From Nocardia acididurans (lineage in GTDB: Bacteria > Actinomycetota > Actinomycetes > Mycobacteriales > Mycobacteriaceae), in assembly GCF_016741815.1 (NCBI RefSeq), contig NZ_JAERRJ010000002.1:620001-684000 (forward strand): a stretch of 64,000 nt of DNA. The letters are read 5' to 3'. Positions 1 through 7,554 of the stretch are shown one piece after another. The notes beneath the pieces are model-generated. The model did no database searches. It saw only the letters and a program-made list of their open reading frames with translations, and was not told where the DNA came from. The translations under genes and the position numbers were made by a program. Numbering within the stretch: the first letter of the stretch is position 1; each line of letters begins with the position of its first letter.

Positions 1-699
1 CTGTGGCGTGACCAGGTTCAGCACCGCTCGATCCCCGAACCGGCCCGCCACGGCCAGCGCCCGCGCGCCGAAGGCGGCAACCGCTATCTCGCAGGCATCG
101 GCCGACCGGTGTACGTCGATGGTCGGCGGCCGCACCGCGCTGACCGCTTCCGGGCGCTCGCACATGCTCGTATCGGCCGCATGAGGAGACATGCCCGCGC
201 GCAGCGCCGCCGAGTCCGAATCGCCCGGCCCCGGCCGGGGCACGGGCAGCCGCAGTCGGTAGCCGTGGCTGCGCTGTGCCACACCCTCGAAGTTCGCTTT
301 GGCACCGGACAACAGTGTTCGCACGATCCGGGTGGATTCTTCGAGATGAGCGGTGGCTCTGTTTCTTTCGCGGCCATGCCAGTCGTGGACTACGACGTCG
401 CTCGAGGTGCCCAGCGCGACGGATACCGTGCGGTCGGTCAAGGCCGCCACGCTCGCGATGCCCATCGCTATGGTCATCGGCGTCCGGACATTCACGGCCA
501 GCGGACCGATACACATCGGCATGCGGCCGGGTGTCCGGCCGATCGCCGTGGCCAGGGCGAGGGCGTCGAAGGTGGCCATTTCGCCGAGCCAGAGGCGGTC
601 GTAGCCGAGGTCTTCGGCGGCTTCGGCTACCAGGAGAGCGTCCATGGGGTCGCGGTCCTGCCAGTAGGGCAGGCTGACGCTGAGTAGCGGATCAGACAC
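1..699 (-). CDS. LLM-class (luciferase-like) F420-type oxidoreductase, 3' end outside window
   Basis: The frame read from GTG at 699 stays open to the window edge (233 codons), so the C-terminus is missing. The start begins VSDPLLSVSLPYWQDRDP and an AAAAGGA ribosome site lies just upstream. The segments DRLWLGEMATFDALALATAIG and VNVRTPMTIAMGIASVAALT are the typical early strand/helix pattern of bacterial luciferase-like TIM barrels, which use F420 or FMN to oxidise or hydroxylate small molecules. It follows the carotenoid oxygenase by 14 bases on the same strand, so it is probably the last or a late gene of that operon. The substrate cannot be deduced; F420 rather than FMN is inferred from the family's prevalence in this taxon. 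Confidence 0.8.
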   Translation of the reverse strand, partial: MSDPLLSVSLPYWQDRDPMDALLVAEAAEDLGYDRLWLGEMATFDALALATAIGRTPGRMPMCIGPLAVNVRTPMTIAMGIASVAALTDRTVSVALGTSSDVVVHDWHGRERNRATAHLEESTRIVRTLLSGAKANFEGVAQRSHGYRLRLPVPRPGPGDSDSAALRAGMSPHAADTSMCERPEAVSAVRPPTIDVHRSADACEIAVAAFGARALAVAGRFGDRAVLNLVTPQ

Positions 700-713
700 G
701 CGCGCAATCCTTT

Positions 714-2174
714 TCAGCCGAGGGGTTGGGCGGCGGCGCGCATGCGGTCGCCGCTGACCCAGGTGGCGTGGAAGCCGAGCGGGACTCGGGTGGGGATGCC
801 GAGGCGGCAGACGGGGCCGGTGGTGAGGTTCGCGGCGTCGTAGATCCAGAGTTCGGCCAGGCCGGTGTGGTTGTCGTGGGCGAACATGGTGAGCCAGGCG
901 TCGTCCTCGGCGGTCGCGCCGGGGCGGGGGACGACGGTGAGTTCACTGCCGTAGATGCCGTCGCCGAAGGGGGCGGTTTCCTTTGTGCCCGTGCGGATGT
1001 CGTATTTGATGACGGCGTCGAAGATCATGGTGCGATCCACCGAGAGGCGCATCTGATAGGAGTAGCGGCCGGGGTGGCCGGTGCAAGACTGTGCGATGGC
1101 GGGGAATTCGGTGTTGACGTCGTCGAGGGTCTCCTCACGGGTGACACCGGTGCGCAGGTTGAAGCGGTAGCGGTGGAGTTTCGCTTCGGGGCGCAGGTAG
1201 GCGAGCAGTTGCGCGAGGGGGTGGGCGCGGTCGGAGACGGGGCTGGGTTCGGTGACCCGGCAGACGACCAGCACGATCTCGTCGCCCTCCTCCCAGGAGT
1301 TGACTGTGTGGTAGATGTAGCCGGGCTCGGCTTCGAACCATTTCGCCTGTGCGCCTTGGCCGTAGCGCGGGAGCACCGCGAATCGGCTGGGCAGCGTGCG
1401 GTCGAAGAAGATCTTGAACCGGCCCGCCGCCGCGGCCCGGGGATCGTTGTAGAGGGGCAGGTCCATGAGAATCGAATGGTTCTCGGTGATGGCCATATCG
1501 TGCGGCAACCGTGGGCCGGGAATTTCGAGGCCGGTGAAGTGGGTGACCGTGCCGCCCGCGTCGGCGACGCCGTAGCGCAGGTACGGGGCATTGATGCCGT
1601 AGTCGAAGAAGAGCAGTTCCTCGGTGCGCTCGTCGACCTTGGCGTGCGCCGAAACCTCGCCCGGCAGTGTGCCGTTGAAGGTGTCGATACCGCGCGTCTC
1701 CAGGCTGATCGGGTCCACCGCGTACGGCTTGCCCGCCCGGTACCACAGGGCCAGCAGGTTGCCGTGGTGGTAGAGCAGATCGGTATTAGCGGAGTTGCGT
1801 TCGCGGCGGTCGCCGGCCGGATTGCCGTCCCACGGCTCGATCACGCCGCGCCACAACGCCGTTCCCGCCGCCCGCTCGGCCTCGAATTCGGCGGTGCGCA
1901 CATACCGGTTGCGGTAGGTGGCGCGGCCGTTCTCGAAATGCACCGCGTGCAGCATGCCGTCGCCGTCGAACCAGTGGTAGCGGCCCAGCGGCGCGAACTG
2001 CGGGTTCGGGCCGTTGCGCACATACACCCCGTCGAGGTCGGCGGGCAGTTCGCCCGACAGCACTTCCAGTGCGGTGCGGGTGATTTCGTGCGCCTGCGGC
2101 GCGTAGGGACCTTCGAGGTACGGATTGGTCAGTGCCTCGGCGGCGGGTGCGATGAGTTCTTCATTGAGCGGCAT
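714..2174 (-). CDS. Carotenoid oxygenase (RPE65/CCD) family dioxygenase
   Basis: A 486-residue protein of normal family length. The four iron-binding histidines of the seven-bladed propeller are present at about H177 (SAHAKVDE), H225 (LPHDMAITENHS), H289 (YHTVNSW) and H469 (LGFHATW), and the N-terminal signature YVRNGPNPQF is intact. Such enzymes cleave a carbon-carbon double bond in carotenoids, stilbenes or phenylpropenes with O2. ATG at 2174 is preferred over the ATG 15 bases upstream because GGAGGC lies 7 bases before it. It sits between an HxlR regulator (86 bases upstream, with a palindrome in the gap) and an LLM oxidoreductase, which together with the MFS transporter suggests a small inducible catabolic unit. 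The substrate is unknown. Confidence 0.9.
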   Translation of the reverse strand: MPLNEELIAPAAEALTNPYLEGPYAPQAHEITRTALEVLSGELPADLDGVYVRNGPNPQFAPLGRYHWFDGDGMLHAVHFENGRATYRNRYVRTAEFEAERAAGTALWRGVIEPWDGNPAGDRRERNSANTDLLYHHGNLLALWYRAGKPYAVDPISLETRGIDTFNGTLPGEVSAHAKVDERTEELLFFDYGINAPYLRYGVADAGGTVTHFTGLEIPGPRLPHDMAITENHSILMDLPLYNDPRAAAAGRFKIFFDRTLPSRFAVLPRYGQGAQAKWFEAEPGYIYHTVNSWEEGDEIVLVVCRVTEPSPVSDRAHPLAQLLAYLRPEAKLHRYRFNLRTGVTREETLDDVNTEFPAIAQSCTGHPGRYSYQMRLSVDRTMIFDAVIKYDIRTGTKETAPFGDGIYGSELTVVPRPGATAEDDAWLTMFAHDNHTGLAELWIYDAANLTTGPVCRLGIPTRVPLGFHATWVSGDRMRAAAQPLG

Positions 2175-2216
2175 GAGCGACGCCTCCAACGGCCGGGCCG
2201 TAGCGGCTCCGGCAGA

Positions 2217-2237
2217 TTCAGTACAGTTACTGAAGTG
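2217..2237. promoter_or_regulatory. Palindromic operator upstream of the carotenoid oxygenase gene
   Basis: The sequence TTCAGTA-CAGT-TACTGAA is a perfect 7-base inverted repeat with a 4-base centre, followed by GTG. It lies in the 86-base gap between the HxlR regulator stop and the oxygenase start. A near copy occurs at the start of the regulator gene (3169-3189), identical at 18 of 21 positions. The natural reading is a binding site for the HxlR protein; that assignment is inferred from position and duplication only. Confidence 0.65.
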
Positions 2238-2259
2238 ATACGCGTCTCATCGAGGGCTG

Positions 2260-3174
2260 TCAAGGCTCGACCGGATCGGCGCCGCCGGCGGCCGGGAGGG
2301 ATTCGAATCCCACATCGGTACGCCCGATCTCGCATTCACACCCGCGACACCGCAGGCCGGGCTCCAACGCCACACCGCATTCCTTGTGCCGGATCAGCAG
2401 CCCGGCAGCCGCCGCCTCGACCTCCGGGTACGCTCGCCGCGACCAGGCCAGCAGAAAGGCGAACACCCCGAACAGCGCCCGGCCGCGCGGCGTCAACCGG
2501 TATTCCCGCCCGCCGTCTTCGGCCCGCCGCAGAATCCCGGCGGCCACCAGGCGATTCAACCGCTCGGTCAAGGTGGTCGGCGACATGTTCAGTGCCGCGC
2601 GGAAATCCGAGAACCGCCGCACCCCGGCCAGCGCCAGCCCGGTGATCGAGGCACTCCACCGGTCCCCCAGCGCCTCCATGATCTCCCCGAAACCGGCGTC
2701 CCCACCCGCCTGTCCCGCCGACCTGCGCCGCCCGGAGGTGATGTGCCACAGCGCATCCCGATCCAGTTCCACCTCGGTGTCGAACGCGGTGACGGTGCGC
2801 CCGCAGCCTCGGCACATCACCACCGGCGGACCGCGGTGCCCGCAGTCGGTGTGCAGGAATTCCGGCAGCAGCACCCCGTGCGCCGTCCACTCCCGCTGCC
2901 ACGACCACACACCGACCAGAATCTCCCAGGTGGCCACGCCCAGTGCGGTGAGCCGGTATTCGAACCGCTCGCCCGTGCGCGGCGCGCGTTCCAGCACACC
3001 GGCTTCCACCAGCGCCGCCAGCCGTGCGGTGAGCACGGCGGGCGGCGCGCCCGTGCGGTCGGCCCACTGGGTGAACCGCTGCGCGTGATCGGTGAACGCG
3101 TACCGCAGGACCGTCAGCGTCAGCCGATCGCCGAGCAGATCGAAAGTCGCGGCCACAGGGTTGATCGATTGCAC
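2260..3174 (-). CDS. Double-domain HxlR-family transcriptional regulator
   Basis: At 304 residues this is about twice the usual HxlR length because it contains two winged-helix domains, roughly residues 9-100 (FDLLGDRLTLTVLRYAF) and 150-250 (MEALGDRWSASITGLAL). Each domain is followed by a cysteine cluster: CGHRGPPVVMCRGCG after the first and CGVALEPGLRCRGCECEIG after the second, which could bind zinc or sense redox/electrophiles. HxlR proteins normally work as homodimers on palindromes, so this chain could act as an internal pseudo-dimer. It starts with GTG at 3174, 4 bases after the MFS stop codon, and is followed by the carotenoid oxygenase. Autoregulation is suggested by the operator-like repeat over its own start. 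Confidence 0.88.
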   Translation of the reverse strand: MQSINPVAATFDLLGDRLTLTVLRYAFTDHAQRFTQWADRTGAPPAVLTARLAALVEAGVLERAPRTGERFEYRLTALGVATWEILVGVWSWQREWTAHGVLLPEFLHTDCGHRGPPVVMCRGCGRTVTAFDTEVELDRDALWHITSGRRRSAGQAGGDAGFGEIMEALGDRWSASITGLALAGVRRFSDFRAALNMSPTTLTERLNRLVAAGILRRAEDGGREYRLTPRGRALFGVFAFLLAWSRRAYPEVEAAAAGLLIRHKECGVALEPGLRCRGCECEIGRTDVGFESLPAAGGADPVEP

Positions 3175-3189
3175 TTCATTAACTGTACC
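3169..3189. promoter_or_regulatory. Second copy of the HxlR-type operator, over the MFS stop and regulator start
   Basis: On the minus strand the sequence TCCGGTA-CAGT-TAATGAA-GTG matches the 2217-2237 palindrome at 18 of 21 positions. It encodes the last codons and stop of the MFS gene and contains the GTG start of the HxlR gene. Binding here could block an internal promoter or the start of translation. The same core cannot be a coding constraint in both places, because the other copy is intergenic. Confidence 0.55.
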
Positions 3190-5146
3190 GGACGGGCTCC
3201 GGGGCCAGCTGTGCCAGTTCGCGATCCACGGCCGCCTCGTGCGCGGCGGCGGCCTCCTCCGCCTTGCGCGGGCTCCAGAACCCGGACATCAGGAAGACGA
3301 ACGGCAGGAACAACACCTGCGCGATGAGGCAGATCCACCACCAGGTCTTCCACTGCTCGGCCGAATCCTGCCGCGCCTGCTGCACTTCGGTGGCGTGGTC
3401 GGACAGGTACTGCCGATCTTCGGCCGGAATCGCGGCCACGGCCTGCAGCTGCTCACCCGCCGTGGTCACCGAGGCCCCCAGCCGGGAGGCGACCGCCAGT
3501 TCGTTCACCGGAATCTGCTGTGCCCCGGCCAATCTCGCCGCGGCCTGATCCGCCGGGATATTGAGCTTCCGCGAAATCTGACCGACCGCATTGGCCGCCG
3601 CCGCCTGATCATTGGGATTGGTGAACAGCGCGGTCACGGTCTGCGTGTCGACCGCCTGCAGGGCGGCCAGTTCCGGCCCGAACTTCGCGTTCAGCGCCAG
3701 CACCGTCTTGATATCCGCCGGGGCTTCACCGGTGAGCTTGGCCAGCGCGGTCGCCTGCACATCCTGATCGCCCGGATTCTCACCCAGTTTCGCCATGTTG
3801 TCCGCGCCGACCTTCTGAATGGTCGCGATCTCCGTGTGGTACTTCCCGGCGATCTCCTGCAGTCGCGGACCGTAGTTCACCAGCGTGCCCGCCGCGGTCA
3901 CCACGAACAGCAGACCCAGCAGCACGAAGGTGACGATGGTCCGCAGCGTGCCGCCCCACACCGCCAGCCCGACCGCCGTCGCCGCCGGATTGCGGTTCTC
4001 GACGGTCTCGGTGAAGCTGGCCATCCAGGTGGAGTAGGCGATGCCGGTGCCGATGGCGATGAAGCTCAAAACCATGGCGAAGGTGTAGTAGTCGGTACCC
4101 GGCCGATCGGTGTACCCGAGGAAGACGAACACGCCGATGATGCTGATGATCGCGCCGAAGATCATGAACGGTTTGCGGACCTTCAGATAGTCCGACACGA
4201 TCCCGGTCAGCACCAGGGCCAGCGCGTTCGCGATCCAGTACCAGTTGCCCAGCGCATTGGCCTGCGCCGCGGTGAAACCGAAGTTGGTCGCCATGTACAC
4301 CGGCAGGAACGACACGATGGTGTAGAAGAACGCCAGGAAGATGGAGATGGCGAAGGCGGATCCGACGATATTGAGCTTCAGCATCTGCTTCCACTGATCG
4401 CGTTCCAGCTCACTCACATTCAGCCCGCGCGCCCGCGCCTCGATGAGCGCCTTGTCCCGCAGCGACACCATGATCTGATCGCGCAGCGCGGGGCTGAGCT
4501 CACGCAGCCAGATCAAGCCGAGAATGGAGATGGCCACACAGATCGCGCCGCACAGCCGGTAGTGGAACTGCCAGTCCGGATGATCATCGAGGGTGCTGGC
4601 GGAGATCTCGGTGGTCACCAGCGCGCCGAGCACCGGCCCGAGCGTCCAGAATCCCATGGCCGAGGCCCGGCCCAGCTGCGGCGAGAAGTCGCGCACCAGG
4701 GCGGGCGTGGCCACCAGCACCGCGCCTTCCACAATGCTGACCAGGCAGTACACCACCAGATACGACTCCTTGGTGGTGGTGGCCGGTACGGCGAGCAGGG
4801 TCAGCAGCGAGACGATGACCGTGCCGTAGGCGACGATATTGGCCCGCCCCCACCGGTCGAGCAGGCCCGCGGCCACCGAGGCCGCCGCACCGAAAGCCGC
4901 GCCCGCGATGAAGATTCCGACGAAGTACCGGAAGGTGAGCCCGAAGTCGGCGATCAGCTCATTGCCCACGGCTCCGGCGATGAACAGCTGGTAGTACAGG
5001 GCGATCGAGACGATCACGACGAGGAAGAGGTACCAGGATCGCGCCGGGGTTTCCGGGTAGTGCGGCAGTTTGCGCTGCCACAGACCGGTCAGCAGCGTGG
5101 GTGCCGGCGGCGCGGACGATGGTGGGGCGGTCGGAGCGGAACTCAT
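3179..5146 (-). CDS. MFS transporter with large extracytoplasmic insertion before the last helix
   Basis: The 655-residue protein is far longer than a typical 400-450-residue MFS permease. Helices run from about residue 38, and the loop-2 motif appears as GLLDRWGRANIVAYG. After about eleven helices (to VTFVLLGLLFVVTAAGTLV near residue 425) comes a roughly 170-residue Ala/Gln-rich, helical, non-membrane segment, then a final helix WWWICLIAQVLFLPFVFLM. If the topology is as inferred, the insertion faces outside. The gene starts at ATG 5146 behind AAAGG and heads the operon with the HxlR regulator and carotenoid oxygenase, so it probably moves their substrate or product. Direction of transport cannot be decided from sequence. 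Confidence 0.85.
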   Translation of the reverse strand: MSSAPTAPPSSAPPAPTLLTGLWQRKLPHYPETPARSWYLFLVVIVSIALYYQLFIAGAVGNELIADFGLTFRYFVGIFIAGAAFGAAASVAAGLLDRWGRANIVAYGTVIVSLLTLLAVPATTTKESYLVVYCLVSIVEGAVLVATPALVRDFSPQLGRASAMGFWTLGPVLGALVTTEISASTLDDHPDWQFHYRLCGAICVAISILGLIWLRELSPALRDQIMVSLRDKALIEARARGLNVSELERDQWKQMLKLNIVGSAFAISIFLAFFYTIVSFLPVYMATNFGFTAAQANALGNWYWIANALALVLTGIVSDYLKVRKPFMIFGAIISIIGVFVFLGYTDRPGTDYYTFAMVLSFIAIGTGIAYSTWMASFTETVENRNPAATAVGLAVWGGTLRTIVTFVLLGLLFVVTAAGTLVNYGPRLQEIAGKYHTEIATIQKVGADNMAKLGENPGDQDVQATALAKLTGEAPADIKTVLALNAKFGPELAALQAVDTQTVTALFTNPNDQAAAANAVGQISRKLNIPADQAAARLAGAQQIPVNELAVASRLGASVTTAGEQLQAVAAIPAEDRQYLSDHATEVQQARQDSAEQWKTWWWICLIAQVLFLPFVFLMSGFWSPRKAEEAAAAHEAAVDRELAQLAPEPVRYS

Positions 5147-5161
5147 GGCCGAGAAACCTTT

Positions 5162-5203
5162 CTGCCCACGGCCTTTCGGCTGACCAGTTTCCTCCGTGGG
5201 CAG
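5162..5203 (-). promoter_or_regulatory. 10-bp stem-loop in the MFS leader, next to the ribosome site
   Basis: CTGCCCACGG and its exact complement CCGTGGGCAG are separated by 22 bases. On the transcript the 3' arm ends immediately before the AAAGG ribosome site of the MFS gene, 15 bases before its ATG. A folded leader could limit ribosome access, or the repeat could be a DNA operator. No riboswitch class is recognisable. Confidence 0.5.
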
Positions 5204-5240
5204 CGCTCTCGGCCAGGGTTAGAACAGGTTACCGTTCATG

Positions 5241-5256
5241 AGTGATTCGCATCACT
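5241..5256. promoter_or_regulatory. Palindrome between the hypothetical gene and the MFS gene
   Basis: AGTGAT-TCGC-ATCACT is a perfect 6-base inverted repeat with a 4-base centre. It begins right after the stop codon of the gene ending at 5258 and about 100 bases upstream of the MFS start. There is no T tract, so an operator is more likely than an intrinsic terminator. Confidence 0.4.
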
Positions 5257-5257
5257 G

Positions 5258-6757
5258 TTATGCGACACCGGCTCGAAAGTAGAGAATGTTGGATCCGTGC
5301 GCTTCCAGCGGCCCGGATTCCGCGGCCTGGCGGATACCGCTGGCGGGCAGTTTTGTCAGTTTCGCGAACATGGCCGTATTGCCGAATGCGGCGCGCACCT
5401 GGGTCTCGGAGGCGTAATCCGCGCCGTAATCCGACAGCGCCGCGAAATCCAAAGGTGCGAGGGGCTTTTCGAGCGCGATCTGCCCGGCCGGCAAACCCAG
5501 GGCGGCGTACTGAACAGCCGAACCGCCCTCGTACCAGCACAATTCATAGGACATATGTTCGGTGGTGGTGACCGAGACCACCGGCCATTCCTGGGAAAGC
5601 CGCAGCGCCAAAGGATGTTTGCCGACCGGGGCAAGCTCCCAGTTCAGACTCTTCACCGAAACCCAGTGCTCGGAAACCTTTTCGATGAGGATCACGTCCT
5701 CGCCCAGGCGTTCGGCGGTATTGGTTTCGGGTTCGAAAGTGCTCCAGTGTTTTTCGTCCACGCCCAGGTAGGCGGTACTGGGCACGGTCTGCGCGCCGTC
5801 GGCGGAATAGGCGGCGAGGATGGCCGCGCGCACCAGGGTGACGGCATTGCGCGAGGAGCAGCGCACCGACAGCGCCCCGAAGGAGGTGCTGATCTCCACC
5901 GGCTTGGACGGCGGATCGGCGAGCGCCCCGGCGGCCAGGGGTTTCAGGCCGACCAGCGCGAGCTGCCAGTTGACCTCCTCGATGGTGGCCAGGTCACCGG
6001 AGGTCTGATACAGGATCTGCTGCTGGGTCAGATATCCCGCGCGCTCGAGCGTGGTGCAGTCCAGTTTGAGCAGCGCGGTGCTGGTCTTACTGGTGAAACC
6101 GATGTCCTCGATCCGGATTTCGCGCAGGCGCTGGGTCATGGCCGGGGAGGTGACGGCGGCGTAGGTGTCGCGGTACATCGACAGCGCCTGCTTGCGCTGC
6201 CGCCCCACCATGAGCGTGCGCAACAGGGTGTTGAGGCTCGACAGGTAGCGGTTGGCCTGTTCCGGATCGGCGGCGAACAGTGCGGCGCGGATGCGCACGG
6301 CATCCTCGCAGGCGGCCACCGCGGAGTTGGGGTCCAGCCGGCACAACCACACGCCGCATTTGGACAGCGCGTCCGCGCACACCGCCGCCGCGTTCGGATA
6401 CTGCTGCGCCACTTGCCGATACGCGTGACAGGCATTGCGGATGGTGTGGGTGGCCAGCTCGCGATGCCCGATGGTGCGCGCCGCCAGTTCGAACAGCCGC
6501 AGCGCCTCCTGCACCTCGTTGGCGAAGACGGCCGTCACATGACCGGCGGTGAGCCAGCGCAACCGGATGAGCGTGGCCTCCTGCGCGGGTTCCAGCGCGG
6601 AGGCCGAGCGGTCCCGGGAGCCATCGGTTTTGGTGGCGATGAGCGCCTTGGCGAATTCACACAGCGAGGCGGCCAATCGCAATTCGGCCTCGGCCGAACG
6701 ATCCCTCGCGGATGCCCGATCCGCTGCCACCTGGTGCTCGATGGCACTGAGATCCAT
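5258..6757 (-). CDS. Hypothetical protein, TPR-like helical N-terminus
   Basis: I do not recognise this 499-residue protein. The first ~220 residues are helical and repeat-like (EVQEALRLFELAARTIGHREL, YPNAAAVCADALSKCGVWLC, EDAVRIRAALFAADPEQANRY), resembling the tetratricopeptide arrays of actinobacterial regulatory proteins but without a clear consensus. The C-terminal half has mixed strand/helix character and two similar stretches, VNWQLALVGLKPLA and LNWELAPVGKHPLA, about 110 residues apart, suggesting an internal duplication. ATG 6757 is chosen because AAGG lies 6 bases upstream; an in-frame GTG at 6805 would add 16 residues. No signal peptide or membrane helix is seen. It stands alone, and nothing nearby indicates a role. 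Confidence 0.75.
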   Translation of the reverse strand: MDLSAIEHQVAADRASARDRSAEAELRLAASLCEFAKALIATKTDGSRDRSASALEPAQEATLIRLRWLTAGHVTAVFANEVQEALRLFELAARTIGHRELATHTIRNACHAYRQVAQQYPNAAAVCADALSKCGVWLCRLDPNSAVAACEDAVRIRAALFAADPEQANRYLSSLNTLLRTLMVGRQRKQALSMYRDTYAAVTSPAMTQRLREIRIEDIGFTSKTSTALLKLDCTTLERAGYLTQQQILYQTSGDLATIEEVNWQLALVGLKPLAAGALADPPSKPVEISTSFGALSVRCSSRNAVTLVRAAILAAYSADGAQTVPSTAYLGVDEKHWSTFEPETNTAERLGEDVILIEKVSEHWVSVKSLNWELAPVGKHPLALRLSQEWPVVSVTTTEHMSYELCWYEGGSAVQYAALGLPAGQIALEKPLAPLDFAALSDYGADYASETQVRAAFGNTAMFAKLTKLPASGIRQAAESGPLEAHGSNILYFRAGVA

Positions 6758-6879
6758 TGCGACCTTCAAACTCCCCGTAGCGTGCGTTTGCGCTGAGTCT
6801 GCCACAAATGACCGCGGGATTCACCCCCGTGGCGGTATGCCCGAATTCCCCTGTCCCGGCGACGGACAACGGCGCGGAG

Positions 6880-7470
6880 CTAGTCCGAAGACCCGGCTCC
6901 GGGGCTGCCCACGATCAGATCCGCCAGCGCCGTGATCGCCGCAGCCACCGTGATGCGCCCCCGATTCAGCTCGGCGGCAAGGGCTTCGGCCGCACCGAGC
7001 AGACCGACGCAGCGGAGCCGGAGGTCGCGGCCGGTCCGGCCGGAATGTGGTCGCAGGGCGTCGGCCATCAGATCCGTATAGCTGTCGAGCATCTCGAGCT
7101 GGGCCGCGTCCATCGCCGGATCGCCCTTCAGCGCAGCGGAGATGGCCGTGAACTCGGGCATATCGGCGGCACAGCCGAAATACGCGGCGCTCATGACCCA
7201 GGCGATCTGTGTCGCGTCGGATCCGGCGGTATCCAGCGCCTCCGCGGTCGCGGCCCGATGCCGTTCGTAGAGCCGCCGGTACAGCGCGAGCAGCAGGGCG
7301 GGCCGAGTGTCGAAATGCGAGTACACGATCGGCCTGCTCACCCCGGCGGCCTCGGCGAGGGTGGGCAGCGTCAACGCGTCCGCACCCTGGGCGCGCACCA
7401 TCGCCAGCGCGGTGTCGAGCAGTTGCTCCCGCCTGGCCTGCTTGCTCAGGCGAGTCGATGTCGTGGTCAC
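6880..7470 (-). CDS. TetR-family transcriptional regulator
   Basis: A 196-residue protein with the N-terminal TetR helix-turn-helix at about residues 12-58 (REQLLDTALAMVRAQG, then LAEAAGVSRPIVYSHFDTRP) and a divergent ligand-binding C-terminus. It starts with GTG at 7470 behind GGGAGG. It is transcribed away from the NAD(P)-binding protein gene at 7555, and the 84-base gap between them contains a symmetric 33-base operator. The usual arrangement implies that it represses itself and the divergent gene until a ligand binds. Confidence 0.92.
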   Translation of the reverse strand: MTTTSTRLSKQARREQLLDTALAMVRAQGADALTLPTLAEAAGVSRPIVYSHFDTRPALLLALYRRLYERHRAATAEALDTAGSDATQIAWVMSAAYFGCAADMPEFTAISAALKGDPAMDAAQLEMLDSYTDLMADALRPHSGRTGRDLRLRCVGLLGAAEALAAELNRGRITVAAAITALADLIVGSPGAGSSD

Positions 7471-7499
7471 GGGCCTCCCTTGCGCTCGGCTTCCACTCT

Positions 7500-7532
7500 A
7501 AGCTACAAAGTGTAGGTTACAAAATGTAGCTT
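7500..7532. promoter_or_regulatory. TetR operator, double palindrome in the divergent promoter
   Basis: The 33-base block begins AAGCTACA and ends TGTAGCTT around a centre at 7516. Inside are two overlapping-style 13-mers, CTACAAAGTGTAG (7503-7515) and TTACAAAATGTAG (7517-7529), each itself palindromic. Two tandem sites 14 bases apart fit cooperative binding of two dimers, as known for QacR-like TetR proteins. The block is AT-rich against a GC-rich background. Confidence 0.8.
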
Positions 7533-7554
7533 AGTACGTGAGAGGAAGCTTCCA

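Noticed and set aside
726..2645. Long plus-strand open frame opposite the carotenoid oxygenase and HxlR genes
   Set aside because: It spans two genes and an intergenic operator, has low-complexity Gly/Val/Arg composition and is a GC-rich antisense shadow.
3092..5245. 717-codon plus-strand open frame opposite the MFS gene
   Set aside because: Composition is His/Arg/Gly-rich with no domain; the minus strand encodes an obvious membrane transporter.
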